The translations under genes were made by a program, and so were the position numbers. From assembly GCF_000621445.1 (NCBI RefSeq), contig NZ_JHYI01000014.1:62001-126000 (forward strand): a stretch of 64,000 bases of DNA. The letters run 5' to 3'. The notes beneath the pieces were generated by a model that was given only the letters and a program-made list of their open reading frames with translations, ran no database searches and was not told where the DNA came from. This DNA comes from Alkalihalobacillus bogoriensis ATCC BAA-922. Its GTDB lineage: Bacteria > Bacillota > Bacilli > Bacillales > Bacillaceae_F. Every line of letters starts with the position of its first letter. The first letter of the stretch is position 1. This document shows, one piece after another, positions 18,208-26,611 of the stretch.

Positions 18208-18239
18208 TTTTCACGACATAAAACGGACTTTTCACGACA
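18208..18239. promoter_or_regulatory. Candidate NatR (LytTR) binding site, direct repeats
   Basis: TTTTCACGACA occurs at 18208-18218 and again at 18229-18239, exactly 21 bp apart, two helical turns. LytTR regulators bind such paired direct repeats. It lies in the divergent natR-natA region, 69 bp before natA. Confidence 0.7.
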
Positions 18240-18307
18240 GAACTACAGATCGTCTTTTAATATCGATGTATGATAATCACAAGATAAGGAAAGACGAGGT
18301 GGACAAA

Positions 18308-19060
18308 ATGATTGAAATTCATGAAGTGACAAAACAGTTTAAAGATAAAAAAGTGTATGTAACAGCGCTTAAGCATGTATCTTTTACCGTGAAAAAAGGT
18401 CAAATTGTTGGGTTGTTAGGTGAGAATGGGGCGGGGAAAACAACGCTACTTCGTACTGTGGCGACACTATTAACACCAACAGAAGGGAAGGTAAAGGTAG
18501 ATGGTTTTGACACAGTCAAACAACCTGACGAAGTAAAACGGAGAACAGGTGTATTGTTTGGTGGAGAAACAGGATTATATGACCGGCTGACAGCGAGAGA
18601 GAATTTAGAGTATTTTGCCGCACTGTACGGGTTAAGTAAACATGAAACTAAAGTCCGAATTGATGAATTGGCTAAGATGTTTGGCATGGGTGATTACTTA
18701 CATCGAAAGGTTGGTGGATTTTCGAAAGGGATGCGCCAAAAGGTAGCCATTGCCAGAACGCTTATCCATGACCCTGAAATCATTTTATTCGATGAACCAA
18801 CAACTGGATTGGATATAACGTCTTCAAATGTATTTAGACAGTTAGTACATCAGCTTCGTCATGAAGGCAAGACGATTATTTTTTCAAGCCATATTATGGA
18901 GGAAGTTTCGATGTTATGTGATACTGTCGCAATGATGCATAAAGGGGAACTTGTTTTTCATGGTGATATTAAGGAGCTTTATAAAGCGGAGGAAAGTGAA
19001 GATTTAAATTATATTTTTATGAGTAAGCTTGTAAGGGGGAACAATGGATATGCTTCTTAA
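18308..19060 (+). CDS. natA: ABC transporter ATP-binding protein NatA
   Basis: 250 residues. Walker A is GLLGENGAGKTTLLRT, the signature GGFSKGMRQKVAIAR, Walker B IILFDEPTTGLD, and the switch His is in IFSSHIMEE. With NatB it forms an ATP-driven Na+ efflux pump in B. subtilis, and the LytTR/GHKL neighbours match the natKR-natAB arrangement. The start is ATG 18308 after GAGGTGG. Codons upstream to 18266 are open but have no site. It overlaps natB by 17 bases. Confidence 0.88.
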   Translation: MIEIHEVTKQFKDKKVYVTALKHVSFTVKKGQIVGLLGENGAGKTTLLRTVATLLTPTEGKVKVDGFDTVKQPDEVKRRTGVLFGGETGLYDRLTARENLEYFAALYGLSKHETKVRIDELAKMFGMGDYLHRKVGGFSKGMRQKVAIARTLIHDPEIILFDEPTTGLDITSSNVFRQLVHQLRHEGKTIIFSSHIMEEVSMLCDTVAMMHKGELVFHGDIKELYKAEESEDLNYIFMSKLVRGNNGYAS

Positions 19061-20207
19061 AATTTACAAAAAGGAAATGTTAGATAGTTTTCGAGACCGA
19101 CGCACTTTATTGCTGACGGTATTTCTTCCTATCATAATGATGACTGGTTTAACATTGTTTTATGAAAGTATGCTCTCGGACGGAGAAGGAAACACTTATA
19201 AGTTAGCTGTTCCATCTTCGATTAGTGCAGAAGAAGAAGCGATTTTTTCAGGTTTTGATTTAATTGAAATCGTGAAAACTGATAATCCAGAACAAGCGCT
19301 TCAAGATGGTGAAACGTTAGCTGCTGTTTTGTTTTCACCAAATTTCAATACAAATATAAACGAGGGAAAAGAAGCTTCCATCACAATCGTTGGTGATTCG
19401 TTTAGCCAAAATGCTTCTGTGTTAATGAGTACAGTAACAGCAGCATTAAGTAATTATGAAAAGATGGTCATTACTGAAAGGCTTCAAGCCCAAGGGACAG
19501 ACATAAGTGTCATCGAGCCGTTCACTGTCCATCAAAAGGAGTTAGCTGAAGAAAAGCCAGGTGTTACGTTGCTAGCGATGCTAGTTCCGTTAATTTTAGC
19601 GTTAGCGATTGGAGTAGGAGCAAGTCCAGCTGCTTCAGATTTGTTTGCAGGTGAAAAAGAAAAGAAAACGATGGAAGCTCTTTTAATGACTCCAGTGAAT
19701 CGGTTAACATTGCTATTTGCGAAATGGTTGACGATATCATCGGTTGGAGCCATTACAGGTATTATTACATTAGCGGTTGTTGCATTGGAAATTCAATTTT
19801 TGACAGAGAATTTAAAGCAAGCTATTTCTTTTGATGGGAATGCGGGTTTGATTATTAGTTTTGCAATATTCCTTTCCATTGTTTACGCGATGTTTATTGC
19901 CTCCCTCTTAATGTTGACGAGTATACTTGGCAAAACAGTGAAAGAATCACAAAGCTATAGTAGCCCAATAATGATGGTTACTGTGTTTCCGGTAATGATT
20001 ATTTCTGGAATGGGAATCAATGAGCTTTCCAACTATCACTTTATAATTCCAGTCATGAATTTGTTTAGCTTGTTTAAGGAGCTGCTTTTCGGTGTCATCA
20101 ACTATGAGCATATTATTCTTACATTTACGAGTAATATCGTATTGATGATTATTGTGTTTGTTATAGGTAGAATTTTATTCATGAAAGACAAGTGGGTTAT
20201 GAATTAA
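19044..20207 (+). CDS. natB: ABC transporter permease NatB
   Basis: 387 residues of ABC-2 type: one N-terminal membrane helix (about 22-40), a large extracytoplasmic domain (45-165), then five helices from about 175. It carries DLFAGEKEKKTMEALLMTPV, the typical cytoplasmic loop of this family. It starts inside natA, with GGGGGA before the ATG. Na+ export is inferred from homology and context; no sequence feature proves the ion. Confidence 0.87.
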   Translation: MDMLLKIYKKEMLDSFRDRRTLLLTVFLPIIMMTGLTLFYESMLSDGEGNTYKLAVPSSISAEEEAIFSGFDLIEIVKTDNPEQALQDGETLAAVLFSPNFNTNINEGKEASITIVGDSFSQNASVLMSTVTAALSNYEKMVITERLQAQGTDISVIEPFTVHQKELAEEKPGVTLLAMLVPLILALAIGVGASPAASDLFAGEKEKKTMEALLMTPVNRLTLLFAKWLTISSVGAITGIITLAVVALEIQFLTENLKQAISFDGNAGLIISFAIFLSIVYAMFIASLLMLTSILGKTVKESQSYSSPIMMVTVFPVMIISGMGINELSNYHFIIPVMNLFSLFKELLFGVINYEHIILTFTSNIVLMIIVFVIGRILFMKDKWVMN

Positions 20208-20218
20208 TGATAGGAATA

Positions 20219-20258
20219 GGAGATGTCAAAAGCGGCAGCTGATGACTTCTCTTTTTTA
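20219..20258 (+). terminator. Terminator of natAB
   Basis: GGAGATGTCA pairs with TGACTTCTC (one mismatch) around a GC-rich loop, followed by TTTTTT. Confidence 0.65.
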
Positions 20259-20271
20259 TTATATAAATAAG

Positions 20272-20372
20272 GGGAATTTTGGTATAGCAGTGAAGCTTTT
20301 GAAAGCTATTTCAAGAAGAGCGAAGGCTCCACACTTTGCTTTTAAGAAAAGACGCTCTCGCGTTTTTCTTAA
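20272..20372 (+). repeat. Repeat family A, copy 1 (short form)
   Basis: Begins near AATTTTGGTATAGCAGTGAAG and ends CGCTCTCGCGTTTTTCTT. It lacks the central block (CACCCCAAG... to GGGCAGG) present in the long copies. Same strand as natB upstream. Confidence 0.8.
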
Positions 20373-20435
20373 AATATACAAATAAATTAGTGTAACATTT
20401 GGAAAACTATATTCGAAAAAGACAGGAGGTAGAGG

Positions 20436-21443
20436 TTGTTGACAGAACATCATGTGAAATTAACAGGAGCAGAGCTAGGGGCGTTGTGGTCGAGTTATAT
20501 GGTCGAGAGTGGGAGTGGCCCAATGCTTACGTATTTTGTAGAAACATCAGAAGACGAGGAAATCAAAGCCGTCATCAATAAGGCGTTACAGCATTCGAAA
20601 AAACATTTAAGTGAATTAACAAACCTGTTTAAAGAAGAAGGATTTCCAATTCCACTTGGTTTTTCTGAAAAAGATGTGAATTTACAAGCACCGAAATTAT
20701 ATTCTGATACGTTTGTGTTAAACTTTATTCGTAATTTAGGGAAAGCAGGAATAGAAACAAACGGTGCCGCCTTTTCTTCAGCAGCAAGAGAAGATATTCG
20801 TAAATTATACTTATCGTATTTAAATGATGCTGCAACGATTGAAGATGAAGCGAAGCAGCTTCTTCTCAACAAAGGAATTTACATTCGCCCGCCATTTATT
20901 GAAATGCCAACAGAAGTCACATTTGTTGAAAAAGAAAGCTTTTTACGTGGATGGTTAGGAGAGAGGAGACCACTTATTGCTGATGAAATTGTTCATATTT
21001 TTATGAACTATACGAATAATGTCTATGGAAAAGCACTGTTAATGGGTTTTTCTCAAACAACAAAAGATGAAAAGTTACGTAAGTATTATATTCGAGGAAT
21101 TGAGTTAGCAAGAGATATTTTAGACACATTAAGTGGCTTGTTAGAAGGAAGTTCATTACCGGTTCCGATGACGTGGGATTCTGAAATTTCAAGCTCGACA
21201 GTCCCTCCATTCTCAGATAAACTAATGTTATTTCAAGCAACTGGATTAAATGCGATTTCACTAGCTCATATTGGTGGTTCTATTGCGATGAGTGTTCGAC
21301 GTGATATCGCTGCTAAATATGTAAATCAATTAAAAAATGTAGGGTTATATGCAGAAGATGGAATAGAATTAATGATAAGCTATGGATGGTTTGAGCGGCC
21401 ACCACAAGCGTTAAATCGTTCTGAGTTAGCATTGAAAAAATAA
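20436..21443 (+). CDS. DUF3231 family protein
   Basis: 335 residues made of two related four-helix halves (about 1-165 and 170-335), each beginning with a stretch like TGAELGALWSSYM or PLIADEIVHIFMNYTN, as in the DUF3231 family of ferritin-like Bacillus proteins, many of them spore-associated. No enzymatic role is established. The start is TTG 20436 (or TTG 20439) after AGGAGGT; no ATG is available nearby. The methyltransferase gene follows after 11 bases. Confidence 0.8.
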   Translation: MLTEHHVKLTGAELGALWSSYMVESGSGPMLTYFVETSEDEEIKAVINKALQHSKKHLSELTNLFKEEGFPIPLGFSEKDVNLQAPKLYSDTFVLNFIRNLGKAGIETNGAAFSSAAREDIRKLYLSYLNDAATIEDEAKQLLLNKGIYIRPPFIEMPTEVTFVEKESFLRGWLGERRPLIADEIVHIFMNYTNNVYGKALLMGFSQTTKDEKLRKYYIRGIELARDILDTLSGLLEGSSLPVPMTWDSEISSSTVPPFSDKLMLFQATGLNAISLAHIGGSIAMSVRRDIAAKYVNQLKNVGLYAEDGIELMISYGWFERPPQALNRSELALKK

Positions 21444-21454
21444 AAGGAGAGCAT

Positions 21455-22072
21455 ATGAACGATTGGGAGAAGGAACTTGAGGCTGATAGAGCGTTAAATA
21501 TTGAAACATGTGGGGACCAAAGAGGGTTTTACTCCTCACTCCATTATCATCGATATGAAGCAACTCCATATAGGGCATTGGAGTATTTGTGGAACGACTA
21601 TTCAATCGATACAACAGATACGATTGTTGATTATGGTTGTGGAAAGGGACGGTTTAGTTTTTCAGCTCACCATAATTTCCAAGCAACGGTAATTGGTATA
21701 GAGATGAATAAAAAATTATATGAAGCTGCACTAGATAATCGCAGGCTTTATTTAGAAAAGCATCCCGATAAAGGAGATAATTTATTTTTTCATTGTGGGT
21801 TAGCTGAAGAGTATGAAATATCATCAAACGAAAATCGATTTTATTTCTTTAATCCGTTTTCAGTGCAAATCTTTATGAAAGTGATAAACAATATTTTACG
21901 GTCCGTAGAAAAAAAACCTCGTCATGTAGAGCTTATTCTTTATTATAGTTCAGTTGATTTTCTTTATTATTTGGATAACGATACGATGTTTGAATTAAAA
22001 AAGGAAATTATCGTTCCGGAATGGATTGAGAAAAACGAACATGAAAAGTTTTCAATTTTTCAATTACGATAA
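21455..22072 (+). CDS. Class I SAM-dependent methyltransferase
   Basis: 205 residues with a Rossmann motif I, IVDYGCGKGRFSF (about 55-67), an acidic post-I residue in IGIEMNKKLYEAAL and FFNPFSVQIF as the motif IV-like block. The substrate is not recognisable. AAAGGAGAGC lies before the ATG. It follows the DUF3231 gene by 11 bases and likely shares its transcript. Confidence 0.82.
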   Translation: MNDWEKELEADRALNIETCGDQRGFYSSLHYHRYEATPYRALEYLWNDYSIDTTDTIVDYGCGKGRFSFSAHHNFQATVIGIEMNKKLYEAALDNRRLYLEKHPDKGDNLFFHCGLAEEYEISSNENRFYFFNPFSVQIFMKVINNILRSVEKKPRHVELILYYSSVDFLYYLDNDTMFELKKEIIVPEWIEKNEHEKFSIFQLR

Positions 22073-22118
22073 GTTTGTATTTTAAATAAATAGGGAATAG
22101 AATATTACCTCTTCATCA

Positions 22119-22160
22119 AATCAATCTTGAAAGTGTTTCTTTCAGATTGATTTTTTTTTT
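22119..22160 (+). terminator. Terminator after the methyltransferase
   Basis: AATCAATCTTGAAAG pairs with CTTTCAGATTGATT, followed by a run of ten T. Confidence 0.88.
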
Positions 22161-22326
22161 GAAACATGTTTTTCTTACTCGTCCCGTTAAAGGCAGAAAG
22201 GATAGAGTAGTAGCGTTAAAAACACAAACTCCTCTCGATATCAACATCAAGTTGATGACTTGTTTTAGCCTTCAAAATGCAAACTGTCATGAAATCCTCA
22301 ATCTTTTGTAACAAAATCGTTTTATT

Positions 22327-22342
22327 TGTGATATAGATCACA
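22327..22342. promoter_or_regulatory. FNR/CRP-type or Rex-type palindrome before cydA
   Basis: TGTGATATAGATCACA is a perfect TGTGA-N6-TCACA box, and with one flanking base also fits Rex (TTGTGA-N6-TCACAT). The -10 TACAAT at 22356-22361 is close, so the box would overlap the -35 region. Bacillus cyd operons are Rex-repressed. Either regulator would tie expression to low oxygen or high NADH. Confidence 0.7.
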
Positions 22343-22402
22343 TACATTTCAGATGTACAATGATATTGTCAGCAAATAGTATTGCTCTTGAGGAGGTCAA
22401 CT

Positions 22403-23743
22403 ATGGAATCTGTTGAATTTAGCCGGTATTTAACGATGCTTACATTATCGGTGCATGTTGTGTTTGCAACAGTAGGTGTCGGTGTTCCTATATTTATTGC
22501 GATTGCCCACTGGTTAGGGTTAAAGCGAGGAGATGAACATTATCTCTTGCTAGCGAAACGTTGGGCAAGAGGGTATGTTATTAGTGTGGCAGTAGGAGTT
22601 GTTACAGGGACGGCAATTGCATTACAGCTTGCTTTATTATGGCCAAGGTTTATGGAATTTGCCGGTCAACTTGTCGCCTTACCACTTTTTATGGAAACAT
22701 TCGCATTTTTCTTTGAAGCGATTTTCCTTGGAATTTATTTATATACTTGGAATCGATTTAAAAACCCAAAACATCATTTTTTATTGCTCATCCCGGTTGT
22801 CTTAGGTGCAGCGATGTCTGCTTTATTTATTACATCAGTAAATGCCTTCATGAATACACCACAAGGCTTTACATTAGTCGATGGACAATTAACAAATATT
22901 CAACCGTTATTGGCAATGTTTAATCCAGCAATGCCAACGAAAGTGGCGCATGTGTTAACGTCAGCTTATATGACAGCAGCATTTATTTTAGCCTCGATAG
23001 CTGCTTTTCATTTATGGAGAGGAAACAATCATGTTTATCATCGTAAGGCTTTATCGTTAACGATGAAAGTGGCTTTGATATTCTCGATAGCGACAGCGCT
23101 TGTCGGTGATTTATCTGGAAAGTTTTTAGCCGAGTATCAGCCAGAAAAATTGGCAGCTGCAGAGTGGCATTTTGAAACAGAAGGTGAAGCTCCATTAGTG
23201 CTTTATGGGATATTAACAGAAACGAATGAAGTGAAATATGCAATTCGAATTCCTTATGCGTTAAGTATTTTAGTTCATAGCCATCCATCAGGGGTTGTAA
23301 CAGGGTTAAACGATATTCCAGAAGAATATCACCCTCCATATCTCATTCATTACTTTTTCGATATTATGGTGACCATTGGGGTATGGTTAACGGTTCTTTC
23401 GTTGTTTTATATGGTTGCGCTATGGAGAAATTGGTCGGTTATCAAATCAAAAATATTCCGTTTTCTCCTTGTCACCTCGGGTCCACTAGCGATGGTTGCG
23501 ATTCAAGCAGGCTGGTGGTTTACAGAAGTCGGTCGACAACCATGGATTATGCGTGGATTTATGACGACTGCAGAAGGAGCTACTGACTCACCACATGTAC
23601 CACTTATGTTAGTTGCCTTTGCGATTTTATACTTTATTTTAGTCGTGGGGACAGGTGTTGTATTAACTCGAATGTTTAAAAATAACCCAGTAGAAAAAGA
23701 GCTGGAAAAAATAAATGCAATACAAAGGAGTGAAGCGAAATGA
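22403..23743 (+). CDS. cydA: Cytochrome bd ubiquinol oxidase subunit I
   Basis: 446 residues and about nine transmembrane helices. Conserved heme-ligand regions include LTLSVHVVFATVGVG (His near 18), KVAHVLTSAYM and the diagnostic GWWFTEVGRQPW near 375. The quinone loop is short, as in Bacillus-type bd oxidases. It oxidises quinol and reduces oxygen to water at the membrane. The start is ATG 22403 after GAGGAGG; an upstream TTG in frame is ignored. It overlaps cydB by four bases. Confidence 0.95.
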   Translation: MESVEFSRYLTMLTLSVHVVFATVGVGVPIFIAIAHWLGLKRGDEHYLLLAKRWARGYVISVAVGVVTGTAIALQLALLWPRFMEFAGQLVALPLFMETFAFFFEAIFLGIYLYTWNRFKNPKHHFLLLIPVVLGAAMSALFITSVNAFMNTPQGFTLVDGQLTNIQPLLAMFNPAMPTKVAHVLTSAYMTAAFILASIAAFHLWRGNNHVYHRKALSLTMKVALIFSIATALVGDLSGKFLAEYQPEKLAAAEWHFETEGEAPLVLYGILTETNEVKYAIRIPYALSILVHSHPSGVVTGLNDIPEEYHPPYLIHYFFDIMVTIGVWLTVLSLFYMVALWRNWSVIKSKIFRFLLVTSGPLAMVAIQAGWWFTEVGRQPWIMRGFMTTAEGATDSPHVPLMLVAFAILYFILVVGTGVVLTRMFKNNPVEKELEKINAIQRSEAK

Positions 23744-24756
23744 CAGTTGAAGTGATTGGAATTTCGGTATTATGGTTATTCCTGTTCGGATATGTCATTG
23801 TCGCTTCAATTGATTTTGGAGCAGGATTTTTTAATGCCTCTACGATTGTCACCGGAAAACATCATATTGTGAATTCTGTTATTCAACGGTATTTATCACC
23901 AGTTTGGGAGATTACGAATGTGTTCCTTGTGTTCTTCTTTGTAGGAATGATTGGTTTTTTCCCAAGTACGGCTTATTATTTTGGGACAGTTCTATTAATT
24001 CCAATTAGTATATCTATTATATTACTAGCCTTACGTGGAAGCTATTATGCCTTTGGAACATATGGGACGAAAGGACATGTTGGCTATACATTAATGTATG
24101 GTGTGACAGGTGTGTTAATCCCAGCTTCCCTATCAACGGCGTTAATTGTGTCTCAAGGAGGATTTATCAGAGAAACAGCGACAGGTCGAATTGAATTAGA
24201 TTACTTGGCTTTATTCACTAGTCCATTTGCCTGGTCAATTATTTTATTAAGTCTTGTCAGTGTTTTGTTTATTTCAGCGAGTTTCTTAGCTTACTATTCT
24301 TCTGTTGCAGAAGATAAAGGAGCATTAAAGCTATTTCGTCGATATACGTGGATTTGGAGTTTTCCAACGATCATTACAGCGCTCGGTATTATTATAGAAA
24401 TGAAATGGCATAATATCGATCATTTCCAAGGGTTGCTTTCGTTATGGTGGGTATTTGCGTTATCGTTCGTATGTTTTGTAACGAGCTTATGGTTATTGAA
24501 AAAAGCATCTTATGGTTGGTCATTTATTTTTGTTGTCTTGCAGTTTGCGATTGCCTTTTATGGTTATGGTGTTTCAAGATACCCATATTTACTTTATCCG
24601 AACTTAACAATTTATGATGGATTTACAAATGAAACAATGGCTTATGCGCTCATTATTGTCTTCATATTAGGGTTGTTGCTCCTAATCCCATCTCTGTATT
24701 TAGTGTTTAAGTTATTTATTATGAACAAACCATATATAAAAAAAGGCAAGGTATAA
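23740..24756 (+). CDS. cydB: Cytochrome bd ubiquinol oxidase subunit II
   Basis: 338 residues, about eight or nine transmembrane helices, starting in the typical way with LWLFLFGYVIVASIDFGAG. It partners CydA. The start ATG overlaps the cydA stop (ATGA). AAAGGAGTGAAGCGA provides the ribosome site. Confidence 0.94.
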   Translation: MTVEVIGISVLWLFLFGYVIVASIDFGAGFFNASTIVTGKHHIVNSVIQRYLSPVWEITNVFLVFFFVGMIGFFPSTAYYFGTVLLIPISISIILLALRGSYYAFGTYGTKGHVGYTLMYGVTGVLIPASLSTALIVSQGGFIRETATGRIELDYLALFTSPFAWSIILLSLVSVLFISASFLAYYSSVAEDKGALKLFRRYTWIWSFPTIITALGIIIEMKWHNIDHFQGLLSLWWVFALSFVCFVTSLWLLKKASYGWSFIFVVLQFAIAFYGYGVSRYPYLLYPNLTIYDGFTNETMAYALIIVFILGLLLLIPSLYLVFKLFIMNKPYIKKGKV

Positions 24757-24778
24757 CAACAATTAAAAGGAGGAATAC

Positions 24779-24883
24779 ATGATGCACAATTTCCTAATTT
24801 TTTACGCACCACTCCTTGTTGTTGCTGTTGCATTAGTTGTTAGTTTCTTCGTTGCTACAAAAAGCACGAAGTATGAGGAGTAA
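24779..24883 (+). CDS. cydS: Cytochrome bd small subunit CydS
   Basis: 34 residues: MMHNFLIFYAPLLVVAVALV as a single transmembrane helix with a short charged tail (KSTKYEE). Small single-helix subunits of this kind (CydS) sit beside CydA in the Geobacillus enzyme structure. AAAGGAGG lies five to seven bases before the ATG. It lies 22 bases after cydB and three bases before cydD, so clearly part of the operon. Confidence 0.85.
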   Translation: MMHNFLIFYAPLLVVAVALVVSFFVATKSTKYEE

Positions 24884-24886
24884 ACT

Positions 24887-26611
24887 ATGAAATCACTTCA
24901 GAAGCTTGCAAAAGCTCAAAAAAGAAGGTTTTATACACTATATGGCATTGCGTTTTTCATCAGTGTTGTCATTGTACTTCAAGCTTTTTTCATTGTATCG
25001 ATTATCGATGATCTGTTTTTATACAATGGGACATTGCAGGAAAATATAGGGCTGATTATTTGTTTACTAGCGGTTCTGCTTCTTCGCGTGCTTCTTTCCT
25101 ATTACCATCGTGATATTGGAACAAAGATGGCAGCGACGGTAAAGCAAGATTTTCGTAAACGACTGTTACAAGTGTATTCAGAGCAAACATTACTCGCAGC
25201 ATATCATGGTCAGTCAGGTAAAAAAGTAAGTGTTTTGTTAGATGCAGTTGATGAAATTGGGCCGTTTTTCCGACAATATGTACCGCAAAAAATTTTATCA
25301 TCTATCGTTCCGATTGTGATACTCATTGTTATTTTCACACAAAATGTGTATTCGGGCCTTATCATTATAGTGACGGCTCCGTTTATTCCGATTTTTATGA
25401 TTATCATTGGTGGTGCGACACAAAAAAAATCAGAAGAGCAGCTTGACCGTTTAGCTGCTTTTTCTGGTCGGTTTCTCGATACCGTTCAAGGATTAGTGAG
25501 CTTGAAGCTATTTGGGCGTGCGAAGCAATATCGGAATGTGATTAAACAAAGCAGCCTTGATTTCCGTGATTCGACAATGAATATTTTAAAAATTGCTTTC
25601 ACTTCTTCTTTAATGCTGGAGTTTATTTCAATGTTAAGCATTGGACTTGTGGCATTAGAATTAGGGTTACGCTTAGTTGTTTTTGATTCAATTAGCTTCT
25701 TTGCTGCATTTTTTATTTTATTGCTCGTTCCGGAGTTTTACTCTTCGTTAAAAGAGTTAGGAAGTGCCTTTCATGCAGGACGGAGTAGTGTAGGTGCTTC
25801 AGAAAAAGTAGAGGAGCAATTACAACAAAGCAGCGAACAACGGAAAACATGGGGACAGCTTCCATTGAAAGAAGGACCACTTTCGTTGGCACTTCACGAC
25901 ACTTCTTTTTCTTATGGAGACACTGGATTTCAGTTACAACCGATTTCAGTGAAAGTCAAATCAAATAGTCAAGTGGCTATCGTCGGTAAAAGTGGTTCAG
26001 GAAAAACGACGTTACTCCATATCATTGCTGGCTTACTTCAGCCAAACGAAGGGAGCGTCAATGTAAATGGACAAAACCGCGATGAAGTTCGTGAAGAAGA
26101 ATGGTTTAAGCAGATTAGTTATATTACCCAGCACCCGTATTTGTTTTCAGGCACGATGGCAGAAAACATTGCGTTAGGTGTAGAGGCAACACAAGCAGAA
26201 ATCGAAGAAGCAGCAACTAAAGCAGGTATCTCTTCCTTAATTGACTCCTTTGAAAATGGGTATGAAACGCAAATTGGTGAAGGTGGAAGAGGTCTATCTG
26301 GTGGTGAAAAACAGCGAGTGGCTTTAGCACGGGCGTTTTTAAAAAAGCCTGCTCTTATTTTATTTGATGAGCCGACAACAGGGTTAGATTTATATACTGA
26401 GCAAAAACTACAAGCGGCGATCAATGAGTTATCAAAAACATCAACGATTATTACTGTTGCTCATCGCCTACAAAGTATTGTTCAAGCGGATGACGTTTTT
26501 TTCTTAGAACATGGTAGGCTAGTCGCAAATGGGACACATCAACAATTAATTGAACAATGTAGTGAATATAAAAAGCTCTTTTCTAATCGTGAAAAGGGGG
26601 AACAGAAATGA
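24887..26611 (+). CDS. cydD: Thiol reductant ABC exporter subunit CydD
   Basis: 574 residues: six transmembrane helices (1-310) and an ATPase domain with Walker A VGKSGSGKTTLLHI, signature GLSGGEKQRVALAR, Walker B LILFDEPTTGLD and switch His in TVAHRLQS. The CydDC pair exports reductant (cysteine or glutathione in E. coli) for assembly of bd oxidase. In B. subtilis naming the first gene of the pair is called cydC, so labels differ between databases. It overlaps cydC by four bases. Confidence 0.9.
   Translation: MKSLQKLAKAQKRRFYTLYGIAFFISVVIVLQAFFIVSIIDDLFLYNGTLQENIGLIICLLAVLLLRVLLSYYHRDIGTKMAATVKQDFRKRLLQVYSEQTLLAAYHGQSGKKVSVLLDAVDEIGPFFRQYVPQKILSSIVPIVILIVIFTQNVYSGLIIIVTAPFIPIFMIIIGGATQKKSEEQLDRLAAFSGRFLDTVQGLVSLKLFGRAKQYRNVIKQSSLDFRDSTMNILKIAFTSSLMLEFISMLSIGLVALELGLRLVVFDSISFFAAFFILLLVPEFYSSLKELGSAFHAGRSSVGASEKVEEQLQQSSEQRKTWGQLPLKEGPLSLALHDTSFSYGDTGFQLQPISVKVKSNSQVAIVGKSGSGKTTLLHIIAGLLQPNEGSVNVNGQNRDEVREEEWFKQISYITQHPYLFSGTMAENIALGVEATQAEIEEAATKAGISSLIDSFENGYETQIGEGGRGLSGGEKQRVALARAFLKKPALILFDEPTTGLDLYTEQKLQAAINELSKTSTIITVAHRLQSIVQADDVFFLEHGRLVANGTHQQLIEQCSEYKKLFSNREKGEQK

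Noticed and set aside
20495-20872. 125-codon frame opposite the DUF3231 gene
   Set aside because: Shadow frame with Ser/Cys-rich composition and no start signals.
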